Shown piece by piece: positions 7,482-16,797 of a DNA stretch of 64,000 nucleotides; the stretch's first letter is position 1; every line of letters begins with the position of its first letter. The notes below the pieces were generated by a model. The model ran no database searches, was not told where the DNA came from, and was given only the letters and a program-made list of their open reading frames with translations. A program made the position numbers and the translations under genes. This DNA comes from Aeromonas piscicola (GTDB taxonomy: Bacteria; Pseudomonadota; Gammaproteobacteria; Enterobacterales; Aeromonadaceae): the NCBI RefSeq assembly GCF_000820005.1, contig NZ_CDBL01000052.1, positions 1 through 64,000 on the forward strand. The letters are read 5' to 3'.

Positions 7482-8204
7482 ATGTCCAAGTCCCTCGTCG
7501 TGATCACCGGTGCCTCCGCCGGGATCGGTGCCGCCATCGCCCGTGCCTTCTCGGCTGCCGGCCATCCGCTCTTGCTGTTGGCCCGCCGGGTCGAGCCCAT
7601 GCAGGCGCTGGGTCTGCCCAACGCCTTGTGTGTCAGCGTCGATGTGACCGACACGGCCGCCATGAAGGCCGCGGTCATGCAGGCAGAGACCCGGTTCGGC
7701 CCTGTGGGTTGCCTGGTCAACAACGCCGGTGTCATGTTGCTGGGGCAGGCCGATGTGCAGGATCCCGCCGAGTGGCAGCAGATGCTCAACATCAATGTGA
7801 TGGGGGTGCTGAACGGTGTTCATGCCGTGCTGGCCGGGATGAAGGCTCGCCGCAGTGGCACCATCATCAACATCAGCTCCATCGCCGGTCGCAAGACCTT
7901 CCCGAACCATGCGGCCTATTGCGCCACCAAGTTTGCGGTGCATGCCCTGACCGAGAATATCCGGGAAGAGGTGGCCGACGTCGGCGTGCGCATGGTGACC
8001 ATAGCCCCTGGCGCGGTCGAAACAGAGCTGCTCAGCCACACCACGGACGAGAGCATCAAGGCCGGCTATCACGACTGGAAGGATCAGATGGGCGGCGTGA
8101 TCGCGCCCGAGGTGATCGCCGAGGCCGTGCTCTATGCCTGGCATCAGCCTGCCAACGTCTGCGTACGCGAAATCGTGCTGGCGGCCACCCGTCAGCAACC
8201 CTGA
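7482..8204 (+). CDS. Short-chain dehydrogenase/reductase (SDR)
   Basis: A 240-aa classical SDR. The NAD(P) motif TGASAGIGAAIARAF is at residues 8-22, NNAG follows near 80, and the catalytic residues are Ser (NISSIAGR, about 136) and the pair Tyr-x3-Lys (YCATKFAVHAL, about 150). Such enzymes reduce or oxidise small hydroxyl or carbonyl substrates; the sequence resembles the YdfG/serine dehydrogenase-like group but the substrate cannot be told. The ATG at 7482 has AAAGGAAA upstream. Likely controlled by the divergent LysR gene. Confidence 0.88.
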   Translation: MSKSLVVITGASAGIGAAIARAFSAAGHPLLLLARRVEPMQALGLPNALCVSVDVTDTAAMKAAVMQAETRFGPVGCLVNNAGVMLLGQADVQDPAEWQQMLNINVMGVLNGVHAVLAGMKARRSGTIINISSIAGRKTFPNHAAYCATKFAVHALTENIREEVADVGVRMVTIAPGAVETELLSHTTDESIKAGYHDWKDQMGGVIAPEVIAEAVLYAWHQPANVCVREIVLAATRQQP

Positions 8205-8220
8205 TCCGGGCTGGCCATGA

Positions 8221-8243
8221 GGGGGAGGGCTTGACCCTCCCCC
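8221..8243. terminator. GC-rich hairpin after the SDR gene
   Basis: Perfect nine-base stem GGGGGAGGG / CCCTCCCCC. No T-tract follows, so it is a weak terminator or an mRNA 3'-end stabiliser. Confidence 0.4.
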
Positions 8244-8277
8244 TGGGCCAAGGGTTACCATAGGGCTCCTCTGATCA

Positions 8278-8613
8278 ATGAGTCATGTCATGGTTCTGAC
8301 CCGTCGCCAACTTGCTCGCGCCCGCCGCTGGCTCCCCCTGTGGAGTCTGCTGATGGTGCTGATGTCGTTTGGCAGCCGGGCGGCGACCGATCTCTGTACC
8401 CTGACGCCCCATTGCAGCCAGAGCGAGCGCACCCTGGAGAAGGCCATGCCATGCGGCAGCTTCACCTCGGCGCTCGCCATGACGGTGCTCACCAGCGACA
8501 GCCTGACGGTGGCCGTGCTGGAACCCGATAGCCCGCAGTTTGTTTCTCCCTCCCTGTTCACGCCGGACGCGCCGTTCGAACGGCTCGAGCGTCCTCCCCG
8601 TCATCCAGATTGA
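8278..8613 (+). CDS. Small hypothetical secreted or membrane-anchored protein
   Basis: 111 aa that I cannot place in a family. The N-terminal 36 residues are basic then hydrophobic (WLPLWSLLMVLMSFGSRAA), like a signal peptide with a possible cleavage after SRAA, followed by an exported part with three cysteines. The C-terminus is proline-rich (ERLERPPRHPD). It lies 49 bases upstream of the DUF411 gene on the same strand and may share its metal-related role; that is inference from position alone. The ribosome site is poor, and the ATG at 8290 is an alternative start. Confidence 0.55.
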   Translation: MSHVMVLTRRQLARARRWLPLWSLLMVLMSFGSRAATDLCTLTPHCSQSERTLEKAMPCGSFTSALAMTVLTSDSLTVAVLEPDSPQFVSPSLFTPDAPFERLERPPRHPD

Positions 8614-8662
8614 GTCGAGTTCCCCTGTTTTTTTGGGTATGTCTTCTTATCTGAGGTGAGTT

Positions 8663-9094
8663 ATGTACAAGTCCCTGTTACTGGCCCTGCTGGCCGGTAC
8701 CGTCAGCGTCTCCGCCCTCGCGGCCGAGCAGATGACCGTCTACAAGTCCCAGTATTGCGGCTGTTGCAAGACCTGGATCAAGCACATGGAAGAGAACGGC
8801 TTTGAGGTCAAGGTCGTCGAAACCGAGCAGCTCGATCCCATCAAGCAGCAGTACGGCATCACACCGCAGCTGGCGTCCTGCCACACGGGCGTGGTGAATG
8901 GCTATGTGGTGGAGGGGCATGTACCCGCCGCCGACGTGCAGAAGCTGCTCAAGGAAAAACCGGCGATCCGCGGTCTGACCATTCCGGGCATGCCCCAGAG
9001 TGCGCCAGGCATGGATATTCCGGGTCAGCCCTACCAGGTGCTGAGCATCAGCAATGAGGGCACGACCAGGGTCTGGTCGAGCTACTCCGGCTGA
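8663..9094 (+). CDS. DUF411-family periplasmic metal-binding protein
   Basis: 143 aa with a clear signal peptide (MYKSLLLALLAGTVSVSALAA) and a mature thioredoxin-like domain bearing YCGCCKTWIKHM near residues 30-40, TPQLASCHTGVV near 74-85, and VEGHVPAADVQKLL. DUF411 proteins are typically found with copper-handling systems and use the CGCC and downstream Cys-His residues as ligands. No copper ATPase or CopAB gene is adjacent here. GAGGTGAG lies upstream of the ATG. Confidence 0.85.
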   Translation: MYKSLLLALLAGTVSVSALAAEQMTVYKSQYCGCCKTWIKHMEENGFEVKVVETEQLDPIKQQYGITPQLASCHTGVVNGYVVEGHVPAADVQKLLKEKPAIRGLTIPGMPQSAPGMDIPGQPYQVLSISNEGTTRVWSSYSG

Positions 9095-9176
9095 CGCAAA
9101 CTGGCCATGAGCAGGCACGACTCCATCATGTGAGGCACACCTGAGCGAACCTGTGTCGCTCATGGTCAGGTTTGAG

Positions 9177-9204
9177 GGCCGCTATCGCGAGATAGCGGCC
9201 CTTT
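9177..9204 (+). terminator. Terminator after the DUF411 gene
   Basis: Ten-base stem GGCCGCTATC / GATAGCGGCC with a GCGA tetraloop, followed by CTTTT. Strong GC stem with a short T-tract, about 80 bases after the stop. Confidence 0.8.
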
Positions 9205-9330
9205 TACCTGTTCTTGCGGGTTTTGCAGGGTGATAACTTGCAACTGGGGGCGACAAGGGGCAGATTGATCCCCTATCCAAGGAGCCAAGGCTCAGGTCTG
9301 CTAACCCTTTTGAAGCGCAAAGGATGCGAC

Positions 9331-11487
9331 ATGTTCACCTTTCCCCGAGGGCTTCTGCTGCTGGCTTGCCTGGTTGCCGTTCCCTGTTCATATGCCAATG
9401 ATGAGTCCGCCATGCCCACAAGCGACACCCTTATCCAGCCTCCCGTGGCCACCAAACACCCTCATACCATCAAGAAACACGGAGACGTCCGGGTCGACAA
9501 CTACTACTGGCTGCGCGATGACGAGCGCCAGAAACCCGAGGTACTGGCCTACCTGGAGGCGGAGAACGCCTATACCGAGGCCATGCTCAAGCCGACCAAG
9601 CCGCTGCGCGACCTGCTCTACCAGGAGATGGTGGCCCGCATTCCCCAGCAGGATGAGTCCGTCCCCTATGTGAAGAATGGCTACCGTTACCAGACCCGCT
9701 ATGAGCCGGGCAAGGAGTACGGCATCTACTCCCGCAGCAAGGTGGAAGGGCCGCAGGAGCCCGAGCTGATGCTGGACAGCAACCAGCGCGCAGAGGGGCA
9801 CGAGTTCTATTCTCTTGGCGCCCTGGAGGTGAGTCGCAACAACCGCTGGCTGGCGGTGGCGGAAGATTTCCTCTCGCGCCGTCAGTACCAGATCCAGTTC
9901 CTCGATCTGGAGAGCGGCAAGTGGGCCTCAGACAAGCTGGAGAACACCTCCGGCAACCTGGTGTGGGCCAACGACAGCAAGACGGTGTTCTACGTGCGAA
10001 AGCACCCCAAGACCCTGTTGCCCCATCAGGTCTATCGCCACGAGCTGGGAACAGATCCTGCCAAGGATCAGCTGGTCTATGAGGAGAAGGACGACACTTT
10101 CTACGTCAGCCTCTATGCCACCACCTCGGAAGATTTCATCGTCATCGCCCTCTCCAGCACCACCACGGGCGAGGCGCGCCTCATCGACGCCAACGTGCCG
10201 ACTCAGGCACCGAGGCTGTTCCTGCCCCGTCAGGTGGATCACGAATACAGCCTGGATCACTACCGCGGTCGCTTCTATGTGCGCTCCAACAAGGATGGCA
10301 AGAACTTCGGCCTGTACGAGACCAAGGAGAGCCCGGTCGAGCGCTGGAAGGCGGTGATCGCCCCCAATCCGGACGTGTTGCTGGAGAGCTATGCCCTGTT
10401 CAAGGAGTGGCTGGTGCTGGAGGAGCGCAATCAGGGGCTGACCCGGCTACGCCAGATCAACTGGCAGAGCGGTGACGAGAAGGAGATCGTCTTCGACGAT
10501 CCCGCCTATGTTACCTGGCTCGCCTACAATCCTGAGCCGGAGACCAGCCTGCTGCGCTACGGCTACTCCTCCATGACCACCCCCTCGTCCACCTATGAGC
10601 TGGATATGGCGAGCGGCAAGCGTACCCTGCTCAAGCAGCAAGTGGTGGCGGGCTTCAAGCCGGAGCTGTATGCCAGCGAGCGGCTCTGGGTGACCGCCCG
10701 TGACGGGGTAGCCGTGCCGGTGTCGCTGGTCTATCGCAAGGATCTGTTCAAGAAAGAGAGTGCCGGGTCGCCAAAAAATCCGCTGCTGGTCTACGGCTAT
10801 GGCTCCTACGGCGCCAGCATGGATCCCGATTTCAGCACGGCTCGCCTGAGCCTGTTGGACCGGGGCTTTGTCTATGCCATCGCCCATATCCGGGGGGGCG
10901 AGGAGCTGGGCCGCCACTGGTATGAAGATGGCAAGCTGCTGAAAAAACAGAATACCTTCAACGACTTCATCGACGTGACCGAGGCGCTGGTGGCACAGGG
11001 TTATGGCGCCAGGGATCAGGTCTACGCCATGGGCGGCAGTGCCGGCGGCCTGCTGATGGGGGCCGTCATCAATCAGGCGCCCCAGCTCTATCGCGGCGTG
11101 GTGGCCCAGGTGCCCTTCGTCGACGTGGTCACCACCATGCTGGACGAGTCCATCCCCCTCACCACCGGGGAGTACGACGAGTGGGGCAACCCGAACCAGA
11201 AGCGTTATTACGACTACATGAAGGCCTACAGCCCCTACGATCAGGTCAAGGCGCAGGCCTACCCGAACATGCTGGTGACCACAGGGCTGCATGACTCCCA
11301 GGTACAGTATTGGGAGCCCGCCAAGTGGGTGGCCAAGCTGCGCGAGATGAAGACGGATGATAACAAATTGTTGCTGAATACCGACATGGATGCCGGCCAC
11401 GGCGGCAAGTCGGGTCGCTTCAAGGCTTACGAGGATATCGCGCTGGAGTTTGCGTTTATCCTGGATCTGGCCAAGCCGAAAGCATAA
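9331..11487 (+). CDS. ptrB: Secreted oligopeptidase B-type prolyl oligopeptidase
   Basis: 718 aa with a signal peptide ([20 protein letters not shown]), a beta-propeller domain (about residues 45-480) and an alpha/beta hydrolase domain. The catalytic triad is visible: Ser570 in MGGSAGGL, Asp655 in TGLHDSQV and His690 in DAGHGGKSG. The pattern [15 protein letters not shown] is typical of oligopeptidase B, which cuts short peptides after basic residues. Many family members are cytosolic, so the signal peptide implies periplasmic or secreted action. The ATG at 9331 is chosen for its AAAGGA site and for giving a signal peptide at the very N-terminus; the longer frame from 9214 lacks support. The gene stands alone. 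Confidence 0.88.
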   Translation: MFTFPRGLLLLACLVAVPCSYANDESAMPTSDTLIQPPVATKHPHTIKKHGDVRVDNYYWLRDDERQKPEVLAYLEAENAYTEAMLKPTKPLRDLLYQEMVARIPQQDESVPYVKNGYRYQTRYEPGKEYGIYSRSKVEGPQEPELMLDSNQRAEGHEFYSLGALEVSRNNRWLAVAEDFLSRRQYQIQFLDLESGKWASDKLENTSGNLVWANDSKTVFYVRKHPKTLLPHQVYRHELGTDPAKDQLVYEEKDDTFYVSLYATTSEDFIVIALSSTTTGEARLIDANVPTQAPRLFLPRQVDHEYSLDHYRGRFYVRSNKDGKNFGLYETKESPVERWKAVIAPNPDVLLESYALFKEWLVLEERNQGLTRLRQINWQSGDEKEIVFDDPAYVTWLAYNPEPETSLLRYGYSSMTTPSSTYELDMASGKRTLLKQQVVAGFKPELYASERLWVTARDGVAVPVSLVYRKDLFKKESAGSPKNPLLVYGYGSYGASMDPDFSTARLSLLDRGFVYAIAHIRGGEELGRHWYEDGKLLKKQNTFNDFIDVTEALVAQGYGARDQVYAMGGSAGGLLMGAVINQAPQLYRGVVAQVPFVDVVTTMLDESIPLTTGEYDEWGNPNQKRYYDYMKAYSPYDQVKAQAYPNMLVTTGLHDSQVQYWEPAKWVAKLREMKTDDNKLLLNTDMDAGHGGKSGRFKAYEDIALEFAFILDLAKPKA

Positions 11488-11499
11488 GTCACCAAGGTT

Positions 11500-11524
11500 G
11501 CAGCCCTTGCCAGTCAAGGGCTGC
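11500..11524 (+). terminator. Hairpin after ptrB
   Basis: Ten-base stem GCAGCCCTTG / CAAGGGCTGC. The tail (AAAAGAATCTT) is not a good T-tract, so this is a weak candidate. Confidence 0.4.
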
Positions 11525-11902
11525 AAAAGAATCTTGTCTCTGCCCCCCGCCTGCCAACCGGTAGCACACTCCAATTAATCTCTGATCAGTAAATTAATGA
11601 TCGGCTTCAAATTTCTCGTCATCCATATCCATCATTTTGTGTTTTTGTTTGATTTATGTTGGCGCCATGTGCTTAATCGAAGCCGTTATGACGCTTTGAT
11701 TGGTCCCTTCCGGGCCAATTATCTTCGGTTGGCATGAAGCCGACTGTCTCACCACAGGATGCTGGTGGCTTTTTGGGGAACGCTCGCCGTTCACCCGATT
11801 CCTCATATCGAGGTCATGGATGACCACCGACGCAGAACGGTGGTTTGTCCGGCATTCGCCCGTGGAACGGGCGAGCTGAATCAATCAAAAAGGATGAACA
11901 AC
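11525..11902 (+). promoter_or_regulatory. Upstream region and leader of the TRAP operon
   Basis: About 380 non-coding bases. Three hairpins precede the first gene: ACCACAGGATGCTGGT (11751-11766), which presents CAGGATG in its loop; ACCACCG / CGGTGGT near 11824-11845; and TCGCCCG / CGGGCGA near 11857-11875 with UGGAA in the loop, just before the AAAAAGG ribosome site. I see no confident promoter hexamers and no conserved ORF. If transcribed, the leader has two GGA loops that could bind CsrA. Confidence 0.45.
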
Positions 11903-12874
11903 ATGAAAGGATTATCCCTGGCGTGTGCCTTGTCGGCTGCACTGGTCGGTGTCTCGTTTGGTGGTCCGCTGCAGGCGCAGGAGCGCTTCGTGACCATAGG
12001 CACAGGCGGTCAGACCGGCGTCTACTACGTGGCGGGCCAGTCCATCTGCCGTTTCCTCAATCGCGGCGCCGCCGATCACCAGATCAAGTGCAACGCCCCG
12101 GCCAGCGGTGGCGGTGTGGCCAACGTCAACGGCATCCGCAGCGGTGAATTCAACTTCGGCATCATGCAGTCCGACCATCAGTTCAAGGCGATGAAGGGGC
12201 TGCCGCCGTTCCAGACCGAAGGGGCCATGGACGACATGCGCGCCGTCTTCTCCCTGCAGAGCGAGGTGTTCACCATACTGGCGCGCCGCGATGCCAAGAT
12301 CGCCAGCTTCGACGATATGAAAGGCAAGCGCGTCAATATCGGCAACCCGGGCTCGGGCCAGCGTGACACCATGGAAGAGATAATGGCGGTCAAGGGCTGG
12401 AAGAAGAGTGACTTCGGTCTGGTCTCCGAGTTGAAACCGGCCGAGCAGGCCTCGGCGCTCGGCGACAACAACATAGACGCCATGAGCTACTTCGTCGGCC
12501 ACCCGAACGGTGCCATCCAGGAGGCCTCCACTACCACAGACGCCGTGCTGGTGCCTGTGACCGGTGCCGACATCGACAAGTTGCTAGCAGAGAAGAGCTA
12601 CTACACCAAGGCCGAGATCCCGGGTGGTATCTACAAGGGCAGCGGCCAGCCGACCCCGTCCATCGGTGGCAAGGCGGTGCTCTCCACCAGTGCCAAGGCC
12701 GATCCGGAAGTGGTCTATCAGCTGGTTAAATCCGTGTTCGACAACCTAGATCGTTTCAAGCGCCTGCACCCGGCCTTCGCCGACCTGAAAGAGGCCGACA
12801 TGATCAAGGTGGGGCTCTCGGCGCCGCTGCATGAAGGGGCCGCCCGCTACTACAAGGAGCGCGGCTGGCTCTGA
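11903..12874 (+). CDS. TAXI-family TRAP transporter solute-binding protein
   Basis: 323 aa, signal peptide ending near LQAQE, then the TAXI signature FVTIGTGGQTGVYYVAGQSI and the downstream GKRVNIGNPGSGQRDTMEEI. TAXI proteins capture a carboxylate or amino-acid-like ligand in the periplasm and hand it to a fused TRAP permease, here encoded next. Ligand unknown; glutamate-like compounds are known for some members. The ATG at 11903 (MKGLSLA) is preferred over 11894 because AAAAAGG then sits at a normal distance. Confidence 0.9.
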   Translation: MKGLSLACALSAALVGVSFGGPLQAQERFVTIGTGGQTGVYYVAGQSICRFLNRGAADHQIKCNAPASGGGVANVNGIRSGEFNFGIMQSDHQFKAMKGLPPFQTEGAMDDMRAVFSLQSEVFTILARRDAKIASFDDMKGKRVNIGNPGSGQRDTMEEIMAVKGWKKSDFGLVSELKPAEQASALGDNNIDAMSYFVGHPNGAIQEASTTTDAVLVPVTGADIDKLLAEKSYYTKAEIPGGIYKGSGQPTPSIGGKAVLSTSAKADPEVVYQLVKSVFDNLDRFKRLHPAFADLKEADMIKVGLSAPLHEGAARYYKERGWL

Positions 12875-12980
12875 CTGACGGCCCAAGGGCCCAGGTCACT
12901 CTCTTCGACACCCGTCAGCCGCTGCCCGGTTGCGGGGGCGGGTGTCGCTCTTGTTGTACTCGTTGGCACAAGTTAACCCT

Positions 12981-15533
12981 ATGCAAGATAAACAACTCTC
13001 TACCGAGGAACTGATCGCCCAGGACGTGGGCGCTCGTCTGCCGTTCGGCCTCATGGGCGGGCTCATTACCACACTGGCGCTGGCCTGGTCCCTGTTCCAG
13101 CTCTGGATCGCCTCGCCGCTGCCCTTCATGCTGGGCTTTGGCGTGCTCAATGACACCGAGACCCGCGCCATTCACCTCACCTTCGCCCTGCTGCTGGCCT
13201 ATCTGGTGTTTCCGGCGTTTCGTTCATCGCCACGGGATCGGGTGCCGCTCGGCGACATCGCCTTGGGGCTCATCGCCGCCGGGGCCGCCAGCTACCTGTT
13301 CGTGATGTACCAGGCGCTGGCCCTGCGGCCGGGCAGCCTGACCACAGAGGATCTGATCACCGCCTGCATCGGCATTCCGCTGCTGCTGGAAGCGGCGCGG
13401 CGCGCCCTGGGGCCGGCGCTGGCAGTCATCGCCCTGCTGTTTCTCGCCTATAGCCTGGCGGGGCCCTGGATGCCGGGCCTGCTGGCCCATCGCGGGGTGA
13501 GCTTCACCGCGCTGGCCAACCACCAGTGGATCACCACGGAAGGGGTGTTCGGGATTGCCCTCGGCGTCTCCACCAGCTTCGTGTTCCTGTTCGTGCTGTT
13601 CGGTGCCCTGCTGGAGCGGGCCGGTGCCGGCCACTACTTCATCCAGCTCGCCTTCAGCCTGCTCGGTCACCTGCGCGGCGGCCCGGCCAAGGCGGCTGTG
13701 GTGGCCTCCGGCCTGACCGGCCTCATCTCCGGCTCCTCTATCGCCAACGTGGTCACCACCGGCACCTTCACCATTCCCATGATGAAGAAGGTGGGGTTCA
13801 GCTCGGAAAAGGCGGGGGCGGTGGAAGTGGCCTCCTCGGTCAACGGCCAGATCATGCCGCCTGTGATGGGGGCGGCCGCCTTCCTGATGGTGGAGTACGT
13901 GGGCATTCCCTACGTCGAGATCATCAAGCACGCCTTCCTGCCGGCGACCATCTCCTACATAGCGCTGCTCTACATCGTCCATCTGGAGGCGCTGAAACTG
14001 GGCATGCAGCCCATAGGTGGTCATCAGCCCAAGCCCTGGCTGCGCCGGTTGACCGGCTTCGCCTTCGGCGCGGCCCTCATCAGCGGGCTGTCGATGGCGG
14101 TCTACCATGGTCTGGGCTGGCTCAAGCCGGCGCTGGGTGACTACGCCCTGCCAGGCATTGCCCTGCTGCTGGCCATCACCTATCTGGGCCTGCTGAAGAT
14201 AGCGGCCAGCAACGAACCGCTGGCGGCGGAGGATCCGGACAAGCCGCTGCTTGAGTTGCCCAACACCCGCGCCGTGCTGCTCTCCGGCCTGCACTTCCTG
14301 CTGCCGGTGGTGGTGCTGGTGTGGTGCCTGATGGTGGAACGGCTCTCGCCAGGGCTGTCGGCCTTCTGGGGAACCGTCATGCTGGTGATCATACTGCTGA
14401 CCCAGCGGCCGCTGCTCAACTGGCTGCGCAGCGATGGCCAGCACGACTACGGCACCTTCAACGATGGCATGGTCGATCTGCGTGAGGGGCTGGTGGCCGG
14501 TGCTCGCAACATGATCGGCATCGGTATTGCGACCGCCACTGCGGGGATCATAGTGGGCGCCGTCTCCCAGACCGGGGTCGGTCTGGTGCTGGCAGATCTG
14601 GTGGAGATGCTCTCCATGGGCAATCTTCTGCTGATGCTGCTGCTCACCGCCCTGCTGAGCCTTGTTCTCGGCATGGGGCTGCCCACCACCGCCAACTACA
14701 TAGTGGTGTCCAGCCTGCTGGCGCCCGTGGTGGTGACGCTCGGGCAGCAGAACGGCCTGATAGTGCCGCTCATCGCCGTGCACCTGTTCGTCTTCTACTT
14801 CGGCATCATGGCGGACGTGACCCCGCCGGTGGGGCTGGCTTCGTTCGCGGCGGCGGCCGTCTCCAAGGGCGATCCCATCAAGACCGGCATCACCGCCTTC
14901 TACTACAGCCTGCGCACCGCGGCGCTGCCCTTCCTGTTCATCTTCAACACGGATCTGCTGCTGATAGACGTGGACTTCGCCCACGGGGTGCTGATCTTTA
15001 TCGTGGCCACCGTCGCCATGCTGATCTTTGCCGCCGCGACCCAGGGCCATTTCCTGGTGAAGAGTCGCTGGTACGAGAGCGTGCTGCTGCTGCTGGTGGC
15101 CTTCACCCTGTTCCGCCCCGGTTTCTGGATGGACATGGTGCACGATCCCTATCGTGACACTGCGCCGGCCCAGCTGGCCCGGACCCTGGGCGAGGTGGAG
15201 GCGGAGAGCACACTGCGGCTGCGCGTCCAGGGTGAAGATGCGGTGGGCAAGCTGCGTCAGTCGACCGTGCTGATCGGGGTACCGGCAGGGGAGGATGGGG
15301 AGGCCCGTCTCGCCAGCCTGGGGCTCGCACTTTATGAACAGGATGGCAAGACCCTGATCGACAGCGTCACCTTCGGCAGCCCGGCTGCTGTGGCCGGCAT
15401 GGAGTTCGATCAGGAGATCCTCTCCGTCAAGGCGCCCACCGAGCGCTGGCGCAAGGAGCTGATGTGGTTGCCTGGCTTCCTGCTGTTTGCGCTGATCGTC
15501 GGGTTGCAACGGAGACGGGCGGTGCGAGCATAA
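12981..15533 (+). CDS. TRAP transporter fused permease (DctQM-type) with C-terminal DUF3394
   Basis: 850 aa, a fusion of the small and large TRAP membrane subunits. The N-terminal part has about four membrane segments (residues 25-130). The large part carries the family motifs (GPAKAAVVASGLTGLISGSS near residue 235, VNGQIMPPVMGAAAF near 290, GMGLPTTANYIVVSSLLAP near 565). The last 150 residues form a DUF3394-like C-terminal domain with a PDZ-like stretch (GSPAAVAGMEFDQEILSV). It imports its solute with an ion gradient together with the binding protein 106 bases upstream. The ATG at 12981 is preferred to 12930. Confidence 0.9.
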   Translation: MQDKQLSTEELIAQDVGARLPFGLMGGLITTLALAWSLFQLWIASPLPFMLGFGVLNDTETRAIHLTFALLLAYLVFPAFRSSPRDRVPLGDIALGLIAAGAASYLFVMYQALALRPGSLTTEDLITACIGIPLLLEAARRALGPALAVIALLFLAYSLAGPWMPGLLAHRGVSFTALANHQWITTEGVFGIALGVSTSFVFLFVLFGALLERAGAGHYFIQLAFSLLGHLRGGPAKAAVVASGLTGLISGSSIANVVTTGTFTIPMMKKVGFSSEKAGAVEVASSVNGQIMPPVMGAAAFLMVEYVGIPYVEIIKHAFLPATISYIALLYIVHLEALKLGMQPIGGHQPKPWLRRLTGFAFGAALISGLSMAVYHGLGWLKPALGDYALPGIALLLAITYLGLLKIAASNEPLAAEDPDKPLLELPNTRAVLLSGLHFLLPVVVLVWCLMVERLSPGLSAFWGTVMLVIILLTQRPLLNWLRSDGQHDYGTFNDGMVDLREGLVAGARNMIGIGIATATAGIIVGAVSQTGVGLVLADLVEMLSMGNLLLMLLLTALLSLVLGMGLPTTANYIVVSSLLAPVVVTLGQQNGLIVPLIAVHLFVFYFGIMADVTPPVGLASFAAAAVSKGDPIKTGITAFYYSLRTAALPFLFIFNTDLLLIDVDFAHGVLIFIVATVAMLIFAAATQGHFLVKSRWYESVLLLLVAFTLFRPGFWMDMVHDPYRDTAPAQLARTLGEVEAESTLRLRVQGEDAVGKLRQSTVLIGVPAGEDGEARLASLGLALYEQDGKTLIDSVTFGSPAAVAGMEFDQEILSVKAPTERWRKELMWLPGFLLFALIVGLQRRRAVRA

Positions 15534-15545
15534 CAAGGGCCAATA

Positions 15546-15572
15546 AAAACGGCGCCATCGAGGCGCCGTTTT
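15546..15572. terminator. Bidirectional terminator after the TRAP operon
   Basis: Stem AAAACGGCGCC / GGCGCCGTTTT with a five-base loop. It serves the TRAP operon on the plus strand and the small duplicated gene on the minus strand. Confidence 0.85.
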
Positions 15573-15590
15573 CATCTCCCCGGTCGGGGC

Positions 15591-15710
15591 TTATTCTTGC
15601 GGATCCTGCTCCTGCAGCAGGCTCAGGATCTGTTGCTCCACCGGACTCAGGCCCAGCTATTCGCAGGCTTGCTCGAAGCTGATACCTAAGTGGCACATCA
15701 TGATGTCCAT
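15591..15710 (-). pseudogene. Degenerate tandem copy of the 50-aa small gene
   Basis: Reads MDIMMCHLGISFEQACE, a TAG stop at 15657-15659 replacing the CAG of the intact copy, then LGLSPVEQQILSLLQEQDPQ and a stop. It lacks the first 12 codons and the ribosome site of the intact neighbour. A single C-to-T change made the internal stop, so the copy decayed recently or is under no constraint. Confidence 0.75.
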
Positions 15711-15845
15711 ACCGGGAGGGCTTATTCCGGCCCTTCCTGCTCCTGCAGCAGGCTCAGGGTCTGTTGCTCCACCGGGCTGAGGCCAAGCTGTTCGCAGGCC
15801 TGCTCGAAGCTGATCCCCAGATGACACATCATGATATCGATGGCG
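15591..15845 (-). repeat. Tandem direct repeat of about 120 bp
   Basis: The two copies (about 15591-15710 and 15722-15845) read as nearly the same sequence on the minus strand, including GAGCAACAG and CTGAGCCTGCTGCAGGAGCA. They differ mainly by substitutions and a changed C-terminal tail (GPE versus DPQE). Confidence 0.8.
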
Positions 15846-15874
15846 GGCAGATAGTTTTTCATTGCTTCTTCCAT
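15722..15874 (-). CDS. Conserved-looking 50-aa protein
   Basis: MEEAMKNYLPAIDIMMCHLG, then ISFEQACEQLGLSPVEQQTL, then SLLQEQEGPE. The ATG at 15874 has an excellent GGAGG site seven bases upstream. The protein is mostly helical and acidic; no family is recognised. The part from FEQACEQLGLSPVEQ looks like a small helix-turn-helix (compare heads of sigma-like or HTH proteins), but it is too short to be sure. The presence of a decayed second copy directly downstream shows the unit was once duplicated as a gene. It ends at the bidirectional terminator. Confidence 0.7.
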   Translation of the reverse strand: MEEAMKNYLPAIDIMMCHLGISFEQACEQLGLSPVEQQTLSLLQEQEGPE

Positions 15875-16050
15875 GGTGATCCTCCAGACCCGTTCCTTAT
15901 GCCCCAGCGAGGGGGGCAGGGCAATTAGACTTTAGGCGTAGGCTGCTCATTTGCTGAGCGCCCCTGCCACTGGGCGTGGGAATTTGTTACTCTGCTTGTC
16001 AGCAAGAAGATGTTGCCGTATGACTGCGAGCAACACGTGAGGAGCAGGGC

Positions 16051-16677
16051 ATGTTATTGAGTTTCTTGATCATCGCATCGGGCTGGTGGCACATTCGCGC
16101 GGCCTATGGCTCAGACTCCCGTCAGTTCTACATCAGCAAGCCGTTGACCATGCTGCTCATCATAGCGCTGGCGTTCGGCTATCAGGGCTATGACCACGAC
16201 GGCTCCCACGCCTGGATCCTGCTCGGCCTCTGCCTGTCGCTGGCCGGTGACGTACTGCTGATGCTGCCAAGCGATCGTTTCATTCAGGGGCTGGCGGCAT
16301 TTTTTGTCGCGCACCTCTGCTACATAGTTGGTTTCGCCCAGGGACCGCTGGTGCTGAACCTGGTGGATGGCTTGCTGTTGCTACTGGTGGCTGGCATGGT
16401 GTTCGGTCTGTTGTGGGGCAAGCTCGGGGAGATGAAGATCCCCGTACTCTGCTACATGCTGGTGATCATCGGCATGGCCTGGGTGGCCGCCGGTGCCTGG
16501 CACGCCTCCTTGACCGCAGGCAGTGCCGCCGCCCTGGTGGGGGCGCTGATGTTTCTTTTCTCGGACAGCATGCTGGCGCTGGACCGTTTCCGCCGTCCCT
16601 TCCCCCATGCAACGGCCTGGGTGATGAGCAGCTACTTTGCCGCCCAGTTCCTGATCGCCGCCTCGCTGGCGGGGTGA
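16051..16677 (+). CDS. YhhN/lysoplasmalogenase-family membrane protein
   Basis: 208 aa with about eight membrane segments and the YhhN pattern: KPLTMLLIIALAF near residue 30, LCLSLAGDVLLMLPSDRFIQ near 62-80, FFVAHLCYIVGF near 85, and MLFLFSDSMLALDRF near 168. The acidic residues in GDVLLML and SDSMLALD are the conserved polar sites in the membrane. Mammalian and some bacterial members hydrolyse the vinyl-ether bond of lysoplasmalogens; that activity is not established for most bacterial proteins. It stands alone between two terminators. Confidence 0.85.
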   Translation: MLLSFLIIASGWWHIRAAYGSDSRQFYISKPLTMLLIIALAFGYQGYDHDGSHAWILLGLCLSLAGDVLLMLPSDRFIQGLAAFFVAHLCYIVGFAQGPLVLNLVDGLLLLLVAGMVFGLLWGKLGEMKIPVLCYMLVIIGMAWVAAGAWHASLTAGSAAALVGALMFLFSDSMLALDRFRRPFPHATAWVMSSYFAAQFLIAASLAG

Positions 16678-16748
16678 AGAGGCGTCGCGGTCTTTCAGCG
16701 CTCGAACCAGAATCCTGTACTTCGCCGGCGGGTGAAGAGCAGCTGCAA

Positions 16749-16776
16749 GAAAAATGGGCCTGTTGGCCCATTTTTT
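16749..16776. terminator. Bidirectional terminator between yhhN-like gene and emrB
   Basis: Stem AAAATGGGCC / GGCCCATTTT with a TGTT loop and flanking A and T tracts. Converging genes on either side. Confidence 0.88.
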
Positions 16777-16797
16777 ATGTCTGTTTTCAGCGCTTTG

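Noticed and set aside
13224-15575. 783-codon minus-strand open frame
   Set aside because: It is the antisense shadow of the TRAP permease gene; the His/Gln/Arg-rich composition is typical of an antisense frame in GC-rich DNA.
15427-15696. 89-codon minus-strand ORF across the TRAP terminator
   Set aside because: It overlaps the end of the permease gene and runs through the terminator hairpin; composition is not protein-like.
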